A stretch of DNA of 64,000 nucleotides, from NCBI GenBank assembly GCA_039588915.1, contig JBDGYV010000006.1, positions 20,725-84,724 of the forward strand, given 5' to 3'. Origin of the DNA: CAMYLR01 sp039588915. Lineage in GTDB: Bacteria > Gemmatimonadota > Gemmatimonadetes > JACCXV01 > JAHWKZ01. Positions within the stretch are counted from its first letter, which is position 1, and each line of letters starts with the position of its first letter. The notes under the pieces are model-generated. The model was not told where the DNA came from. It ran no database searches and saw only the letters and a list, made by a program, of their open reading frames with translations. The translations under genes were made by a program, and so were the position numbers. This document shows, one piece after another, positions 41,961 through 50,877 of this stretch.

Positions 41961-43094
41961 TCAGGACGCCTCGATGGTGAAGAAGATCTCCCGGCCCTGG
42001 CGCGACACACTGAGGTTGATCTCGCCGTTGTTGTCCCACGACTCGCCCATCTGTTGCTGAGCCCGTGCGACATCTGTCCCTACCTCGCGACCTTCGATCG
42101 TGCGTACGACGTCTCCTTGCTGGACACCGACCCGACCGGCTGGCGACTCAGCATCGACGTAGGCAACGAAGATCCGGCCATCGTGAGAAGCGCCGAGATC
42201 AAGGCCGTAGTCGGTCCCGGTTACGCGCTCACGATCGGCCACCGGTCGGGCTGATGGATCTGTACTTTGACGCGCGTAGGCGTCACGTACGCGGAAGATC
42301 TCGCTCCCGGGAGGATTGTCCTCGAGCCATTCGGCCAGCGGCTGCCGCTGTGACAACCGATGGCGGGGCTCCAACTCGTCGATCACGTAACTATGGTTGG
42401 GATTGTACGCCTGCCAGATCTCGTCCGAGGTGGCCGCCGCCAACCGCTCTTGACCCCAGAGGTCCTCGATCGCCCGATAGGTGAGCCAGTTCACCATCGC
42501 TTCGGCCTCGAAGTTGCCTGGTGCCATGAACGGATGTTCGTATGCGAGGTCTCGTGGACCGGATGGTTCAAATTCGGGCGGATCGACGATGTAGTGCGTG
42601 ATTTGGTGAGCAACCAACAGTACGCGGACATCGTCGTCTTCAGGTACTGGCACCGCGCGCCCGTCAGCTCGAATCGCCTCGAGTGCGATCACCAGCGGTC
42701 GCTCGATCGAGACCACTGGCCAGTGACGCACCAGGTAAACATCGATGTCCTGATATGGCCAGTGAAGCCCGGCGAAATCGGTCACGCGTTGAAGAAATAG
42801 CAACCCCTCGCGCTCCCACCATTCAACGAGCTCGTCGGCGTGGTCACGAACCCACTCCACATCCTCGGTCAGCGCTTCCGGGTTGCCACGATACCGCTCG
42901 GGATATGCCATCGGCAGGAGCTCGGCGCCGCCCAAATGGAACCGGACCGCTGGAACTCGATCGGTTGATTGACCGCGGATGGGCGTGACGTTGAGAACTG
43001 TCAACAGCACCATCAGTAACGACAACAAGCCGATTCTGCAGGCGGCATGATGGCGATTAGGGGGGCTGCTATATTCGTTGTGGTCTTTTCTCAC
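41961..43094 (-). CDS. Secreted PDZ-domain protein with degenerate gluzincin-like motif
   Basis: About 377 residues. A signal-like segment (GLLSLLMVLLTVLNVTPIRG) ends before residue 43. The middle contains LLVAHQITHYIVDPP: H163-Q164-x-x-H167, the HExxH zinc motif with Gln in place of the catalytic Glu, and an acidic helix FEAEAMVNWLTYRAIEDLW about 30 residues later that could supply a third ligand. Residues about 275-375 form a PDZ domain (IFVAYVDAESPAGRVGVQQG, DVVRTIEGREVGTDV). It may be an inactive peptidase relative. The start is uncertain: GTG 43094 was used, TTG 43028 or ATG 43013 are alternatives. It is divergent from mrp by 40 bases. Confidence 0.68.
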   Translation of the reverse strand: MRKDHNEYSSPPNRHHAACRIGLLSLLMVLLTVLNVTPIRGQSTDRVPAVRFHLGGAELLPMAYPERYRGNPEALTEDVEWVRDHADELVEWWEREGLLFLQRVTDFAGLHWPYQDIDVYLVRHWPVVSIERPLVIALEAIRADGRAVPVPEDDDVRVLLVAHQITHYIVDPPEFEPSGPRDLAYEHPFMAPGNFEAEAMVNWLTYRAIEDLWGQERLAAATSDEIWQAYNPNHSYVIDELEPRHRLSQRQPLAEWLEDNPPGSEIFRVRDAYARQSTDPSARPVADRERVTGTDYGLDLGASHDGRIFVAYVDAESPAGRVGVQQGDVVRTIEGREVGTDVARAQQQMGESWDNNGEINLSVSRQGREIFFTIEAS

Positions 43095-43134
43095 TCTCGC
43101 ATCCTCACTGAACCCAGAAAACTCGTCGCAAACT

Positions 43135-44181
43135 ATGCCAGCGCAAGAAAAAGACGTCATCCGAGCGATCCGCCGTGTCCGTGATCCGGACAGCAACAAG
43201 GATCTCATCTCGCTCGGCCGGATCAAGGAACTGAAGATCAACGATGGCGGTGTAGCGTTCAAGGTCCTTGTGGATCCCGCCCAACCGCTGTCGGAGACGG
43301 TTCTAAAGGAACTCAAGGGGCAGATCGGCGGTCTCGACGGTATCGAGGACGTGGCGATCAGCCTCCAGGAGCAGCCCGGAGCCGCCGCCGGGCCCGCCAA
43401 ACGACCGTCGCCACAGCAGCCGATCGAGGGCGTGCGCCATGTTCTGGCTGTCGCCAGCGGGAAGGGCGGCGTTGGAAAATCGACCGTCGCCGTCAACCTA
43501 GCCCTGGCGATCGCCGCCGAGGGACATCGAGTGGGGTTGCTTGACGCCGACATCTACGGCCCCTCGATCCCCACCATGATGGGACTCAAGGGAGCTCAGC
43601 CAAGCACTGTCGGCAAACGCATTCAACCGTTGACCCGACTTGGGATCGCGCTCATGTCGCTCGGATTCTTGGTCGAGGGCGAGGATACACCGCTGGTATG
43701 GCGTGGCCCGATGGTCCATTCTGCCGTTACCCAGTTCCTGCGCGAAGTCGATTGGGGAGAGCTCGATTACCTGGTTGTCGATTTGCCACCTGGAACCGGC
43801 GATGCGCACTTGACGCTGACTCAATCCGTCCAGTTGGACGGTGCGGTGATCGTAACTACCCCGCAGGACATTGCGCTGATTGACGCCAAGAAGGGGCTTA
43901 AGATGTTTGACAAAGTCGGCGCTCGCGTGCTGGGCATCGTCGAGAACATGGGCAGCTTTGTTTGCCCGAGCTGTGATGCCGAGCACTCGATCTTCGGACA
44001 CGGTGGTGGCCGAGCGACCGCGGAGCGATTCAACGTTCCGTTTCTCGGAACAATCCCGTTACATGAGGATGTCACGCCGACCGGCGATAACGGAGAGCCA
44101 ATTATGCAGGCGCTGCCGGATTCGCCGATCGCCGAGCGGTTTCGCGAAATCGCCCGGCGCATCATCCAGGTGACCGACTAG
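43135..44181 (+). CDS. apbC: Mrp/ApbC Fe-S cluster carrier ATPase
   Basis: A 348-residue P-loop protein. Residues 1-85 are a MIP18/DUF59 domain (IRRVRDPDSNKDLISLGRIK). The ATPase part has the deviant Walker A ASGKGGVGKSTVAVNLALA, switch regions DADIYGPSIPTMMG and VVDLPPGTGDAHLTLTQSV, and the cluster-binding C-x2-C in VCPSCDAEHSIFG. Mrp proteins carry 4Fe-4S clusters to apoenzymes in the cytosol. ATG 43135 was chosen; GTG 43078 is upstream in frame. A TATATT box at 43070-43075 may be its -10. A DHH phosphoesterase gene follows after 11 bases. Confidence 0.92.
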   Translation: MPAQEKDVIRAIRRVRDPDSNKDLISLGRIKELKINDGGVAFKVLVDPAQPLSETVLKELKGQIGGLDGIEDVAISLQEQPGAAAGPAKRPSPQQPIEGVRHVLAVASGKGGVGKSTVAVNLALAIAAEGHRVGLLDADIYGPSIPTMMGLKGAQPSTVGKRIQPLTRLGIALMSLGFLVEGEDTPLVWRGPMVHSAVTQFLREVDWGELDYLVVDLPPGTGDAHLTLTQSVQLDGAVIVTTPQDIALIDAKKGLKMFDKVGARVLGIVENMGSFVCPSCDAEHSIFGHGGGRATAERFNVPFLGTIPLHEDVTPTGDNGEPIMQALPDSPIAERFREIARRIIQVTD

Positions 44182-44192
44182 GGAGCACGCGC

Positions 44193-45299
44193 GTGACGGA
44201 CAGCAACCTAGGCCGAACGTCGGTCGGGCCATCAGCGACATCGGCCGACGCGACCAGCCAGGCCCAGCGCCTGCTCGACAAGCTGCTGGCAGCTGTAGAC
44301 ATCGAGAAGCCAGTGGCGATCTACACACACGATCATCCCGATCCAGACTCAATCGCCAGCGCCTACGCACTGAGTTTTCTGCTCGGTCACAAGCTCTCGA
44401 TCGAGCCGATCATCGCGTTTGGCGGAACGATCGGCCGCGCTACTAATCGCGCCATGGTTGACCAGCTTGGTGTTCGATTGTACCCGCTCGCGCAAGTCCG
44501 CCTCGACGATTACGGAACTCACTCGTTGATCGACACGCAGCCCGAAACCGGGAACCACTCGCTGCCCAACGATCTCCCGATCTCGATCGCCATTGACCAC
44601 CACCCTATGCGACCCGAGACCGCGAACGTGAAGTTCGCCGACGTGCGCACCGATTACGGCGCTACCTCGACGATCATGTACTACTATTTGGAGGCCGCCG
44701 GAATTGATCTATCGACCAAGCTCGCGACGGCCCTGTTGATCGGCATAAAGTCGGATACCCGGGGACTGGAGCGCGAGTCGAGCGAGGCCGATCTGCACGC
44801 CTACCTCCAGATCTTCCCTCACGCCGATCTGTCGTTACTGGCACGGATCGAGAACCCACTCATCCCCAGACGCCACTTCGAGGCGTTTCATGCTGCGCTA
44901 GAACGGTCGGTGATCCACGACCAGGCGGTAATCGCCGATCTTGGCGACGCCGACAATCCCGACCTGCTTGCGGAACTGGCAGATTTCCTGGCCCCCCTCG
45001 AGCAAGCCGAATACGCGCTCGTCATGGGCCGCCACAAAGGACGTCTCTACCTCAGTTTGAGGACTCGCGACGAGTCCCGAGACGCCGGTGCGGTGATCTC
45101 AGCCATCGTCGGTGAGCTGGGAACGGCTGGTGGACACGGGCGAATGGCGGGCGCTCAGATCAACATCGACGAAGATCCGGTGCCGATTCAAGAGATGGTT
45201 CGCCGTCGTTTTCTGAGTGAACTCGGGCTCGACCCCTCGAGCGCTGGGAAACCGCTTATTCGGAACGGCGATGAATCACGCTCGGTGTCCAGCGGTTAG
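44193..45299 (+). CDS. DHH/DHHA1 phosphoesterase, NrnA/pAp-phosphatase type
   Basis: A 368-residue enzyme. The DHH domain has IYTHDHPDPDSIASAYAL, SLIDTQPETG, and AIDHHP (the DHH triad at about residues 132-134), then GIKSDTRGL. The C-terminal DHHA1 domain has GGHGRMAGAQI, the GGH substrate-binding motif. NrnA-type enzymes degrade 2-5 nucleotide RNA and 3'-phosphoadenosine 5'-phosphate using Mn2+. The first motif is HDHPDPDS rather than the common HxxPDGDA, so substrate preference could differ. GTG 44193 follows GGGAGCACGCGC. Its stop overlaps the convergent gene by four bases. Confidence 0.85.
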   Translation: MTDSNLGRTSVGPSATSADATSQAQRLLDKLLAAVDIEKPVAIYTHDHPDPDSIASAYALSFLLGHKLSIEPIIAFGGTIGRATNRAMVDQLGVRLYPLAQVRLDDYGTHSLIDTQPETGNHSLPNDLPISIAIDHHPMRPETANVKFADVRTDYGATSTIMYYYLEAAGIDLSTKLATALLIGIKSDTRGLERESSEADLHAYLQIFPHADLSLLARIENPLIPRRHFEAFHAALERSVIHDQAVIADLGDADNPDLLAELADFLAPLEQAEYALVMGRHKGRLYLSLRTRDESRDAGAVISAIVGELGTAGGHGRMAGAQINIDEDPVPIQEMVRRRFLSELGLDPSSAGKPLIRNGDESRSVSSG

Positions 45300-45754
45300 C
45301 GGAAGTTCTCCGTACCTAGCACGCGGTAGCGACCATCCCGCCACACGTACATGGCGCTCGAACGGCCCGGAAAGACCAACTCCACAGCCGGCGCCTTGAT
45401 CACCACCGAGCGTTGCGGCCCAATGACCCTATGTCGACCAGGTTGCAATACCCGAAGCTCGACCGGTCCCGGAGGTAGGTTGGTGAACAACGGGTGCGGC
45501 GCGAACCGATCCGGCTGGGCGTGAAAGATCACGAATGCTGACCGTTCGGGTCCCTCGACGATGGCGGCCACGTCTTCACGACCGTCACCGTTAAAATCGC
45601 CGCGTGCGGTGCGAGCCCGATCGGAGGACAATCGAAAGTCGGTATGGAACGACCGAATCGCGCGGTCGAGCTGAGCATTTTGTGCGGGGAGGTGCGACCC
45701 GGTCGCCACAACAAAACCAGCGACAATCGGCACCAAGCGGATACGGCGCCTCAC
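45296..45754 (-). CDS. Secreted FG-GAP-like hypothetical protein
   Basis: A 152-residue exported protein (signal peptide ending near LPAQ-N). It contains one FG-GAP/VCBS-like calcium loop, RGDFNGDGREDVAAIV (about residues 51-66), which is the N-terminal strand of an integrin-like repeat. The rest is a small beta domain without known motifs. GTG 45754 is supported by AAGGAGG nine bases before it. A single repeat cannot make a propeller, so the protein may multimerise or be a fragment of an older gene. Upstream is a TAGAAT-type -10 candidate on the minus strand (about 45779-45784). Confidence 0.68.
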   Translation of the reverse strand: MRRRIRLVPIVAGFVVATGSHLPAQNAQLDRAIRSFHTDFRLSSDRARTARGDFNGDGREDVAAIVEGPERSAFVIFHAQPDRFAPHPLFTNLPPGPVELRVLQPGRHRVIGPQRSVVIKAPAVELVFPGRSSAMYVWRDGRYRVLGTENFR

Positions 45755-45856
45755 TTGAGCCTCCTTTCCGGGGGCAGCTTTATTCTACCCCATAGCCGCA
45801 GCGGGGGTTCGACGGGGCTGCTTGGCGAACACGTCAAAACCCGCTATCTTGTCTAT

Positions 45857-46210
45857 ATGCTTGGGTTTATCCGAGATCGGTTTGGGGCCATAGAGGGCTT
45901 CCAGGTGTTCCTCGAGGAAGCCGACGAGGGCGCCTTTGCAGCCACTTCTCCGGCCTTGCCCGGCTACATCGCGTACGGTCAGTCCGAGTCGAGCGCGATA
46001 CGCCGGCTAAAGCGCGCCATCCGTCGCAACCTCGATGGCGTCGCCCAAGACCACGTCCGAGTATCGGATCACGGCAATGGCCGAGCCAGCCGCCATAAGT
46101 CTCACCTGTACCTGCAGCCACCGCTCACTGCGACCACGAAGATCGTTTTCGCGTCTGTGGCCCTGGCCACCTTGGCGCTGATCGCATACGAGCTGAGGCG
46201 GCGAGACTAA
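45857..46210 (+). CDS. HicB-like domain protein with C-terminal membrane helix
   Basis: A 117-residue protein. Residues about 10-55 match the partial RNase H fold of HicB/UPF0150 antitoxins: FQVFLEEADEGAFAATSPAL, PGYIAYGQSESSAIRRLKRA. In place of a DNA-binding domain it has a basic linker and one hydrophobic helix near the C-terminus (IVFASVALATLALIAYEL), ending in RRRD. No HicA toxin gene is adjacent. ATG 45857 follows a TATCTT box (45844-45849) closely, so the message may be nearly leaderless. The function is unknown; a membrane-tethered ligand-binding domain is possible. It is convergent with dacB. Confidence 0.65.
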   Translation: MLGFIRDRFGAIEGFQVFLEEADEGAFAATSPALPGYIAYGQSESSAIRRLKRAIRRNLDGVAQDHVRVSDHGNGRASRHKSHLYLQPPLTATTKIVFASVALATLALIAYELRRRD

Positions 46211-47784
46211 CCCTCGGGCAGGCAGCCCTCCCTGCCGTTCGGTGTGCTCGACCCGGTCGCGCACGACAGAGGCGAGTGCCATCGCGAAAACTCGGCCAAC
46301 CGCTCGACGATCACATCTTCGATCGACATGGCGGCCCACTTCCCACGCGGCAAGTTGTTGATCAGAATCGAAAAGACCAGTAGCTCCCCGTCGCTGGTCG
46401 TGACGTAGCCCGAAAGCGCGGAAACACCGCGTAGCGTGCCGGTCTTGCTGTGGACGTTGCCGCGCACCGCAGGAGCGTCGAGCCGACGTGGATTTCCGTC
46501 TTCACCGGCGATCGCGAGCGATGCGTAGAACTCATCGAACAGCGGGTGTGCGCGCATCGCCACCAAGAGCTCGGCGGTGCGTCGGGCAGTAAGAAGGTTG
46601 AGACGGCTTAGACCCGAACCGTCTTCGATCGTCAGCCCATCGGTTTCCAGTCCCAGTCCCTCAAGCACGTCGTAGACCACCTCGGCCCCACTGGCGAACG
46701 ACCCGTCGGCTTTGAAGACAGCGCCAAGTGTTTTCAGAAGCTGCTCGGCGAAGAAATTCTGGCTACGCTTGTTGATGATCTTGACGATGTCAGACATGCG
46801 GGGGCTGGTGTGGCTCACGAGCAAGGTCGCCGACTTGGCTCCCTCCCGTTGCCAGCGGTGCACGACCCGCTCGCCACCCTCGATCTCGATCCCCACTCGT
46901 CTCAACCGGTCGGCAAATACCGAGGTCGTATAGAGCGCCGGGTCTTCGACCGAAACCATGTACTGGAGCGGACGACTTCTGAGCGGGATTCGACCACGGA
47001 TCAAGTAGTCACCGGTTTCCGGCTGGCGCCGTATCCCGATTGAACGGCCACCCCGGCGTCCCACGGTGACCGCTTGGTTCGAGATCTCCAGACGATCGGT
47101 ATGCGGATAGAAAGTGAGCGCAGGGAGTGCACCGACCCACCCGCCAGGCTGGATCTCGATCGTGACCACGTTGTCGTTGAACGAGAGGGCGCTCGAACGA
47201 GCACCGTACCAGCGCAGCAAGTTCGTGCTGTCCCACCCCGGTGCGATCCGTGTATCGTCGAGGTACGTCGCGTCGCCTACGACTGCGCCGGTGACACGAC
47301 GGATGCCCATCCTCTTGAGGCGGGCGGCAAATCGATCGAAAACAAACGTCACGCTATCGCCATGGAAGCGACCTGAGAGCGTCGGGTCTCCGCGTCCGAC
47401 AAGGATCAAGTCGCCATCAAGTGTCCCGTCGGGATGGATTTCGCCATCGGCGTAAACCGACGTCGTGTACTGAAAATCTGGCCCGAGTCGGTCGAGCGCG
47501 GCGGCGGTGGTGTAGAGCTTCATGTTCGAAGCTGGGGTCAGTGGCAGGTCGGCGTTGTGAAGGTAGAGCGGGTTGCCGAGGTCGGCGGCGTACACCGCGA
47601 CCCCAATTCGACCACCCCGCCGGCGAACGATCGGGTCGAGGAGCTCGGCGATCGCCGCTGAACCGCCATCCTCCACCACACCGTCGCCAACCAGGTCGCC
47701 TTGCGCCGTCACGGCGATCGGGAACAAAGCCAGCAAGATCGGCGCAATGACGAGCGCGACAACAAGGCGAGGCGACTTCAGCAT
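46207..47784 (-). CDS. dacB: D-alanyl-D-alanine carboxypeptidase/endopeptidase, PBP4 type (second copy)
   Basis: A 525-residue S13 penicillin-binding protein. Motifs: S86-N-M-K89 in TPASNMKLYT, S-Q-N in NKRSQNFFAEQLLKTLG, and KTG in VHSKTGTLRGVSALSGYV. The signal peptide is near the N-terminus (LLALFPIAVTAQ). ATG 47784 starts one base after the stop of the ABC permease gene, so it is the last gene of a five-gene minus-strand run. It is clearly homologous to 38837-40348 but diverged, so the two are old paralogues rather than a recent duplication. The tail after the enzyme domain (last 20 residues) is not conserved. Confidence 0.92.
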   Translation of the reverse strand: MLKSPRLVVALVIAPILLALFPIAVTAQGDLVGDGVVEDGGSAAIAELLDPIVRRRGGRIGVAVYAADLGNPLYLHNADLPLTPASNMKLYTTAAALDRLGPDFQYTTSVYADGEIHPDGTLDGDLILVGRGDPTLSGRFHGDSVTFVFDRFAARLKRMGIRRVTGAVVGDATYLDDTRIAPGWDSTNLLRWYGARSSALSFNDNVVTIEIQPGGWVGALPALTFYPHTDRLEISNQAVTVGRRGGRSIGIRRQPETGDYLIRGRIPLRSRPLQYMVSVEDPALYTTSVFADRLRRVGIEIEGGERVVHRWQREGAKSATLLVSHTSPRMSDIVKIINKRSQNFFAEQLLKTLGAVFKADGSFASGAEVVYDVLEGLGLETDGLTIEDGSGLSRLNLLTARRTAELLVAMRAHPLFDEFYASLAIAGEDGNPRRLDAPAVRGNVHSKTGTLRGVSALSGYVTTSDGELLVFSILINNLPRGKWAAMSIEDVIVERLAEFSRWHSPLSCATGSSTPNGREGCLPEG

Positions 47785-47785
47785 G

Positions 47786-49480
47786 CTACAGCTCCCGCGC
47801 ACTCAACCGGCTGGTGCCGGCTTGCATCGTCGTAAACAACGCGATCGCAGACACTCCGCCGACCGCGACCAGACCACCGGCTATCCCCCCCCACTCGCCA
47901 GCGCCGACACCCCAACCCAGCCAAGAGGCCCGGAAGGAGTTGTAGACGGGCCAGGCGAGGACAGTAACCGACGCCAGCACTAGCAATGCGCTCATGACCA
48001 TAAACAGGAACCCCGCGTAGCCGGCCGTCACCTGAGAGCTGTCGGGGGCATCGAACCGTGGATGGGAGGCTCCAAGCCCAACGGCCATTCCTACGATGGC
48101 CGCCGACAAGAACAAGACCGTTGCGACCGAGATCACGCTCAGAAGCAACGTCGTCTGGAGCAACGCGTTTGATAATACAACCAACAGCTCTGCCAATGCG
48201 ACCAGCGGCAGAAATCCGCTCCAGAACTTGGCCCACAGTATCTCCCCGATCGTCACCGGACTGGTCTTGAGTAACCAGAGCGTGGGCCCCTCGAGGCTCA
48301 CCCCGGGGAGAACGAATCGGGCCGCCAATGCGGTGACGACGAAACCAACCAGGGCGATGTTCAAGAACGCCAGTAGGTCGCGCAACAAGTAGCCCGTCCC
48401 GCCGGCGGCATCCAGCGGAAGCACCCTGAAGTTGTACAGATAGATGGCGATCACCGCGAGCAGCAGAAAAAGCTGTGACCACTGGCCCGGGTCGCGGAAA
48501 AATGTCGAGACGTCCTTGACGATCATCGCCCGCACACGTCGCGGGAATGGCCGGGCTAAGAACTGCACTGTGCGACGCCACCACAGCTGGCGCGTCCACT
48601 GGACCTGTCGCGCCTCCTGAGACTTCGAGTAGCCGGTCCGAAACATTTCGCGAAACACGCCCCCAGCGGCGATCGTCGATACGATCGCACCGACCACCAG
48701 CAACGAGCCATACATCGTCACGGCGTCCCAGTGCACCGCATTGTATACGCCCAACACTTCACCCAGAACACGCGCCGCCCAGTACGAAGGCAGCCACGGG
48801 AGTGTGGGGTTTGATAGGGAGACCAGATACTCGGCCCACGTCCCGAAGTCCTCGGGTCGCACGAACTCCTCGGGCCGGACCGCGCGTAAGAGGATGACGA
48901 TGCCAGCTATGAACATCAATGCGACGAGCGACAGGAGATCTCTCGCGCGCCGGGCGGGAAACAGGTTCACCAACGCGACGGCGACCAAGACACCGATCGA
49001 TGTCGTAATCGCAACGCAGCACCCGACTGCTACCACCAACGCCGCGTAGTAGCCCAAACCGGCGCCAAAAACGACCCCATAGGCCACCCACACCGGAATA
49101 GCGAGAAAGATGGCTGTCCAGGAAGCCAGCGTGGCGACTTCGACCAGCTTCACGCGGAACAGTCGGCGCAGCGGGATCGGCGCCGCGATCCACATCGGCA
49201 AATCGCGCGCCAGGAAAATCTGACTGACGGCCGTGATTAGCGCTGAGAAAGCGAGGAACGACAGCCATAGCAGAAACAGCAGTGCCAGCAGCTTGGCGGC
49301 CAAGATCCGACCCAGGTCGGGATCGACGGTGGTGAAGTGATTCAGCACCCGGACCATGATCAGGTAGAGACCAGCCCAAAAAACGAGCCCAAGGACGACC
49401 GGCACGCTGATCCTGTGGATCCCGCCTGGTCGCTGCTCGCGCTTCAATCCGGCGAGCCGGGGATAGAACAGGGTCGTCAC
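47786..49480 (-). CDS. ABC exporter permease-like membrane protein (ABC-2 superfamily)
   Basis: A 564-residue protein with ten or more hydrophobic segments and no long soluble domain. It begins MTTLFYPRLAGLKREQR, then a helix at about residues 28-48. A large cytoplasmic loop holds FLARPFPRRVRAMIVKDVST. The frame runs upstream to 49636, but GTG 49480 overlaps the stop of the ATPase gene (GTGA), so translation is coupled. Together they form a two-component ABC exporter. The substrate is unknown; the neighbourhood (dacB, nfeD) suggests the envelope. Confidence 0.8.
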   Translation of the reverse strand: MTTLFYPRLAGLKREQRPGGIHRISVPVVLGLVFWAGLYLIMVRVLNHFTTVDPDLGRILAAKLLALLFLLWLSFLAFSALITAVSQIFLARDLPMWIAAPIPLRRLFRVKLVEVATLASWTAIFLAIPVWVAYGVVFGAGLGYYAALVVAVGCCVAITTSIGVLVAVALVNLFPARRARDLLSLVALMFIAGIVILLRAVRPEEFVRPEDFGTWAEYLVSLSNPTLPWLPSYWAARVLGEVLGVYNAVHWDAVTMYGSLLVVGAIVSTIAAGGVFREMFRTGYSKSQEARQVQWTRQLWWRRTVQFLARPFPRRVRAMIVKDVSTFFRDPGQWSQLFLLLAVIAIYLYNFRVLPLDAAGGTGYLLRDLLAFLNIALVGFVVTALAARFVLPGVSLEGPTLWLLKTSPVTIGEILWAKFWSGFLPLVALAELLVVLSNALLQTTLLLSVISVATVLFLSAAIVGMAVGLGASHPRFDAPDSSQVTAGYAGFLFMVMSALLVLASVTVLAWPVYNSFRASWLGWGVGAGEWGGIAGGLVAVGGVSAIALFTTMQAGTSRLSAREL

Positions 49481-50280
49481 ACCAGGGAGGATTCGTCGAT
49501 CGACCCACCGCGCTCGGTCAACCCCAGGAAGATCTCCTCGAGCGAGCTGTCTTCCCGACGCGCCTCCCGGCGCAACTCGTCGACCGTTCCCAAGGCGATG
49601 ATCTCCCCACGATGGATGATCGCAACCCGCGTGCACAACGCCTCGGCGATTTCCAGCGTATGGGTCGAGAGAAACACCGTGTGACCCTTGGCAGTGAGGT
49701 TGGATAGCAAGGTCTTCATCCGGCTCTGACTGCGTGGATCGAGGCCCACGGTGGGCTCATCGATGATGATGATCTCGGGCTCGTGCAGCAGCGCCGATGT
49801 CATGGCCAGCTTCTGTCGCATTCCATGGCTATAGGCTTCGATGAGCTCGTCGATCCATTCACCCAGGTCGAATCGCTCGATCAGATCGCGTGAACGTTCG
49901 CGGACCGTCGCCGGACTCAAATCGTACAGGTGCCCCACGAACTCCAGAAACTCCGACCCGGTCAGCTTGTCGTACAGAAAGGGCCTGTCGGGGACAAATC
50001 CGATTCGACGTTTGACCTCGTACGGATCCTTCACGACGTCGTATCCAGCAACCTCGACCCGACCACCCGACGGCAGCAGTAGACCGGTCATGATCTTGAT
50101 GGTGGTCGTTTTTCCGGCCCCGTTGGGTCCCAGGAAACCGAATAGCTCGCCGGGTTCGACGGTGAGCGAGATCCCGCGCAGAACCGGAAACGCGCCGTAC
50201 GATTTGGTTAGATCCGTGAGAACGATGCCACTCAATGCGTTGGGTCCTGCCTTGAGGGGGTTTATCGCGACTCTCGGCAA
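49477..50280 (-). CDS. ABC exporter ATP-binding protein
   Basis: A 267-residue ATPase. Walker A is FLGPNGAGKTTTIKIMTGLL, the signature region is EAYSHGMRQKLAMTSALL (S-H-G-M-R-Q), Walker B is IIIIDEPTVGLDPRSQ, and the H-loop is LSTHTLEIAEAL. This type energises ABC-2 permeases. The start is uncertain: TTG 50280 overlaps the folate cyclo-ligase gene by 19 bases, while TTG 50235 begins just before the ATPase domain (GIVLTDLTKSYG). The permease gene follows with a four-base overlap. Confidence 0.88.
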   Translation of the reverse strand: MPRVAINPLKAGPNALSGIVLTDLTKSYGAFPVLRGISLTVEPGELFGFLGPNGAGKTTTIKIMTGLLLPSGGRVEVAGYDVVKDPYEVKRRIGFVPDRPFLYDKLTGSEFLEFVGHLYDLSPATVRERSRDLIERFDLGEWIDELIEAYSHGMRQKLAMTSALLHEPEIIIIDEPTVGLDPRSQSRMKTLLSNLTAKGHTVFLSTHTLEIAEALCTRVAIIHRGEIIALGTVDELRREARREDSSLEEIFLGLTERGGSIDESSLV

Positions 50281-50864
50281 TCGATGACGTCGTTTTCGGT
50301 GACGATCCGATCGACCGCCTGGTCGCGCTCGGTATGTGGAACCCTCTCAACAACTTGCAAGGAAAATGCCAACCCCACGGTCGGGGCCTGGACCGAAGCC
50401 AGCCAGCGGTCGTAAAAACCGCCCCCGAGCCCCAGCCGTTGCCCGGTGCGGTCAAATGCAACACCCGGCATGACCACCAGGTCGATCTCGGCCTCCAGGA
50501 CGCGTTTGGCACGGGTGGGATCGGGCTCCCAGAGCCCGGCCGGGCTGCGCGTCAGCTCATCCAGCGAGCCGATCTCGAGCCCGACCATTTCCGGTGGCTC
50601 GTAGGCCACGATTCTGGGGACTGCTACCCGTTTGCCCTCGGTCAGCGCTCGGCTCGCAAGGTCGTGGGTCGGCACCTCGCCCGGGAGGGCGTCGATGTAG
50701 AGGTGGACTGTGCCGGCTCGGCGAAAGTCCTCGAGCTCGACAAGCCGCGCGGTGATCGCTCGGCCCAGCCTGGCCCGGAGGCGCGGGTCGAGGGCCGAGC
50801 GAGCCCGTAGCATGCGTTTTCTGAGCGCACCCTTGGCCGCCGCCACACTGTCGCGATCGGCCAT
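50262..50864 (-). CDS. 5-formyltetrahydrofolate cyclo-ligase
   Basis: A 200-residue enzyme that converts 5-formyl-THF to 5,10-methenyl-THF with ATP. The N-terminal basic helix KGALRKRMLRARSALDP binds the phosphate groups. VAVPRIV and LWEPDP (about residues 86-118) and the C-terminal block DLVVMPGVAFDRTGQRLGLG with GGGFYDRWLA (about 137-165) are the family signatures for ATP and folate binding. It lies in a run with nfeD (13 bases upstream) and ABC genes, a linkage without an obvious functional reason. Confidence 0.93.
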   Translation of the reverse strand: MADRDSVAAAKGALRKRMLRARSALDPRLRARLGRAITARLVELEDFRRAGTVHLYIDALPGEVPTHDLASRALTEGKRVAVPRIVAYEPPEMVGLEIGSLDELTRSPAGLWEPDPTRAKRVLEAEIDLVVMPGVAFDRTGQRLGLGGGFYDRWLASVQAPTVGLAFSLQVVERVPHTERDQAVDRIVTENDVIDCRESR

Positions 50865-50877
50865 ACTTTGGCGCGGG

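Noticed and set aside
45857..46210. HicAB toxin-antitoxin system
   Set aside because: Only the HicB-like fold is present; no HicA-like double-stranded RNA-binding toxin lies on either side.
38834..47784. Recent duplication of dacB
   Set aside because: The two S13 proteins share motifs but differ widely elsewhere and have different neighbours, so they are old paralogues.
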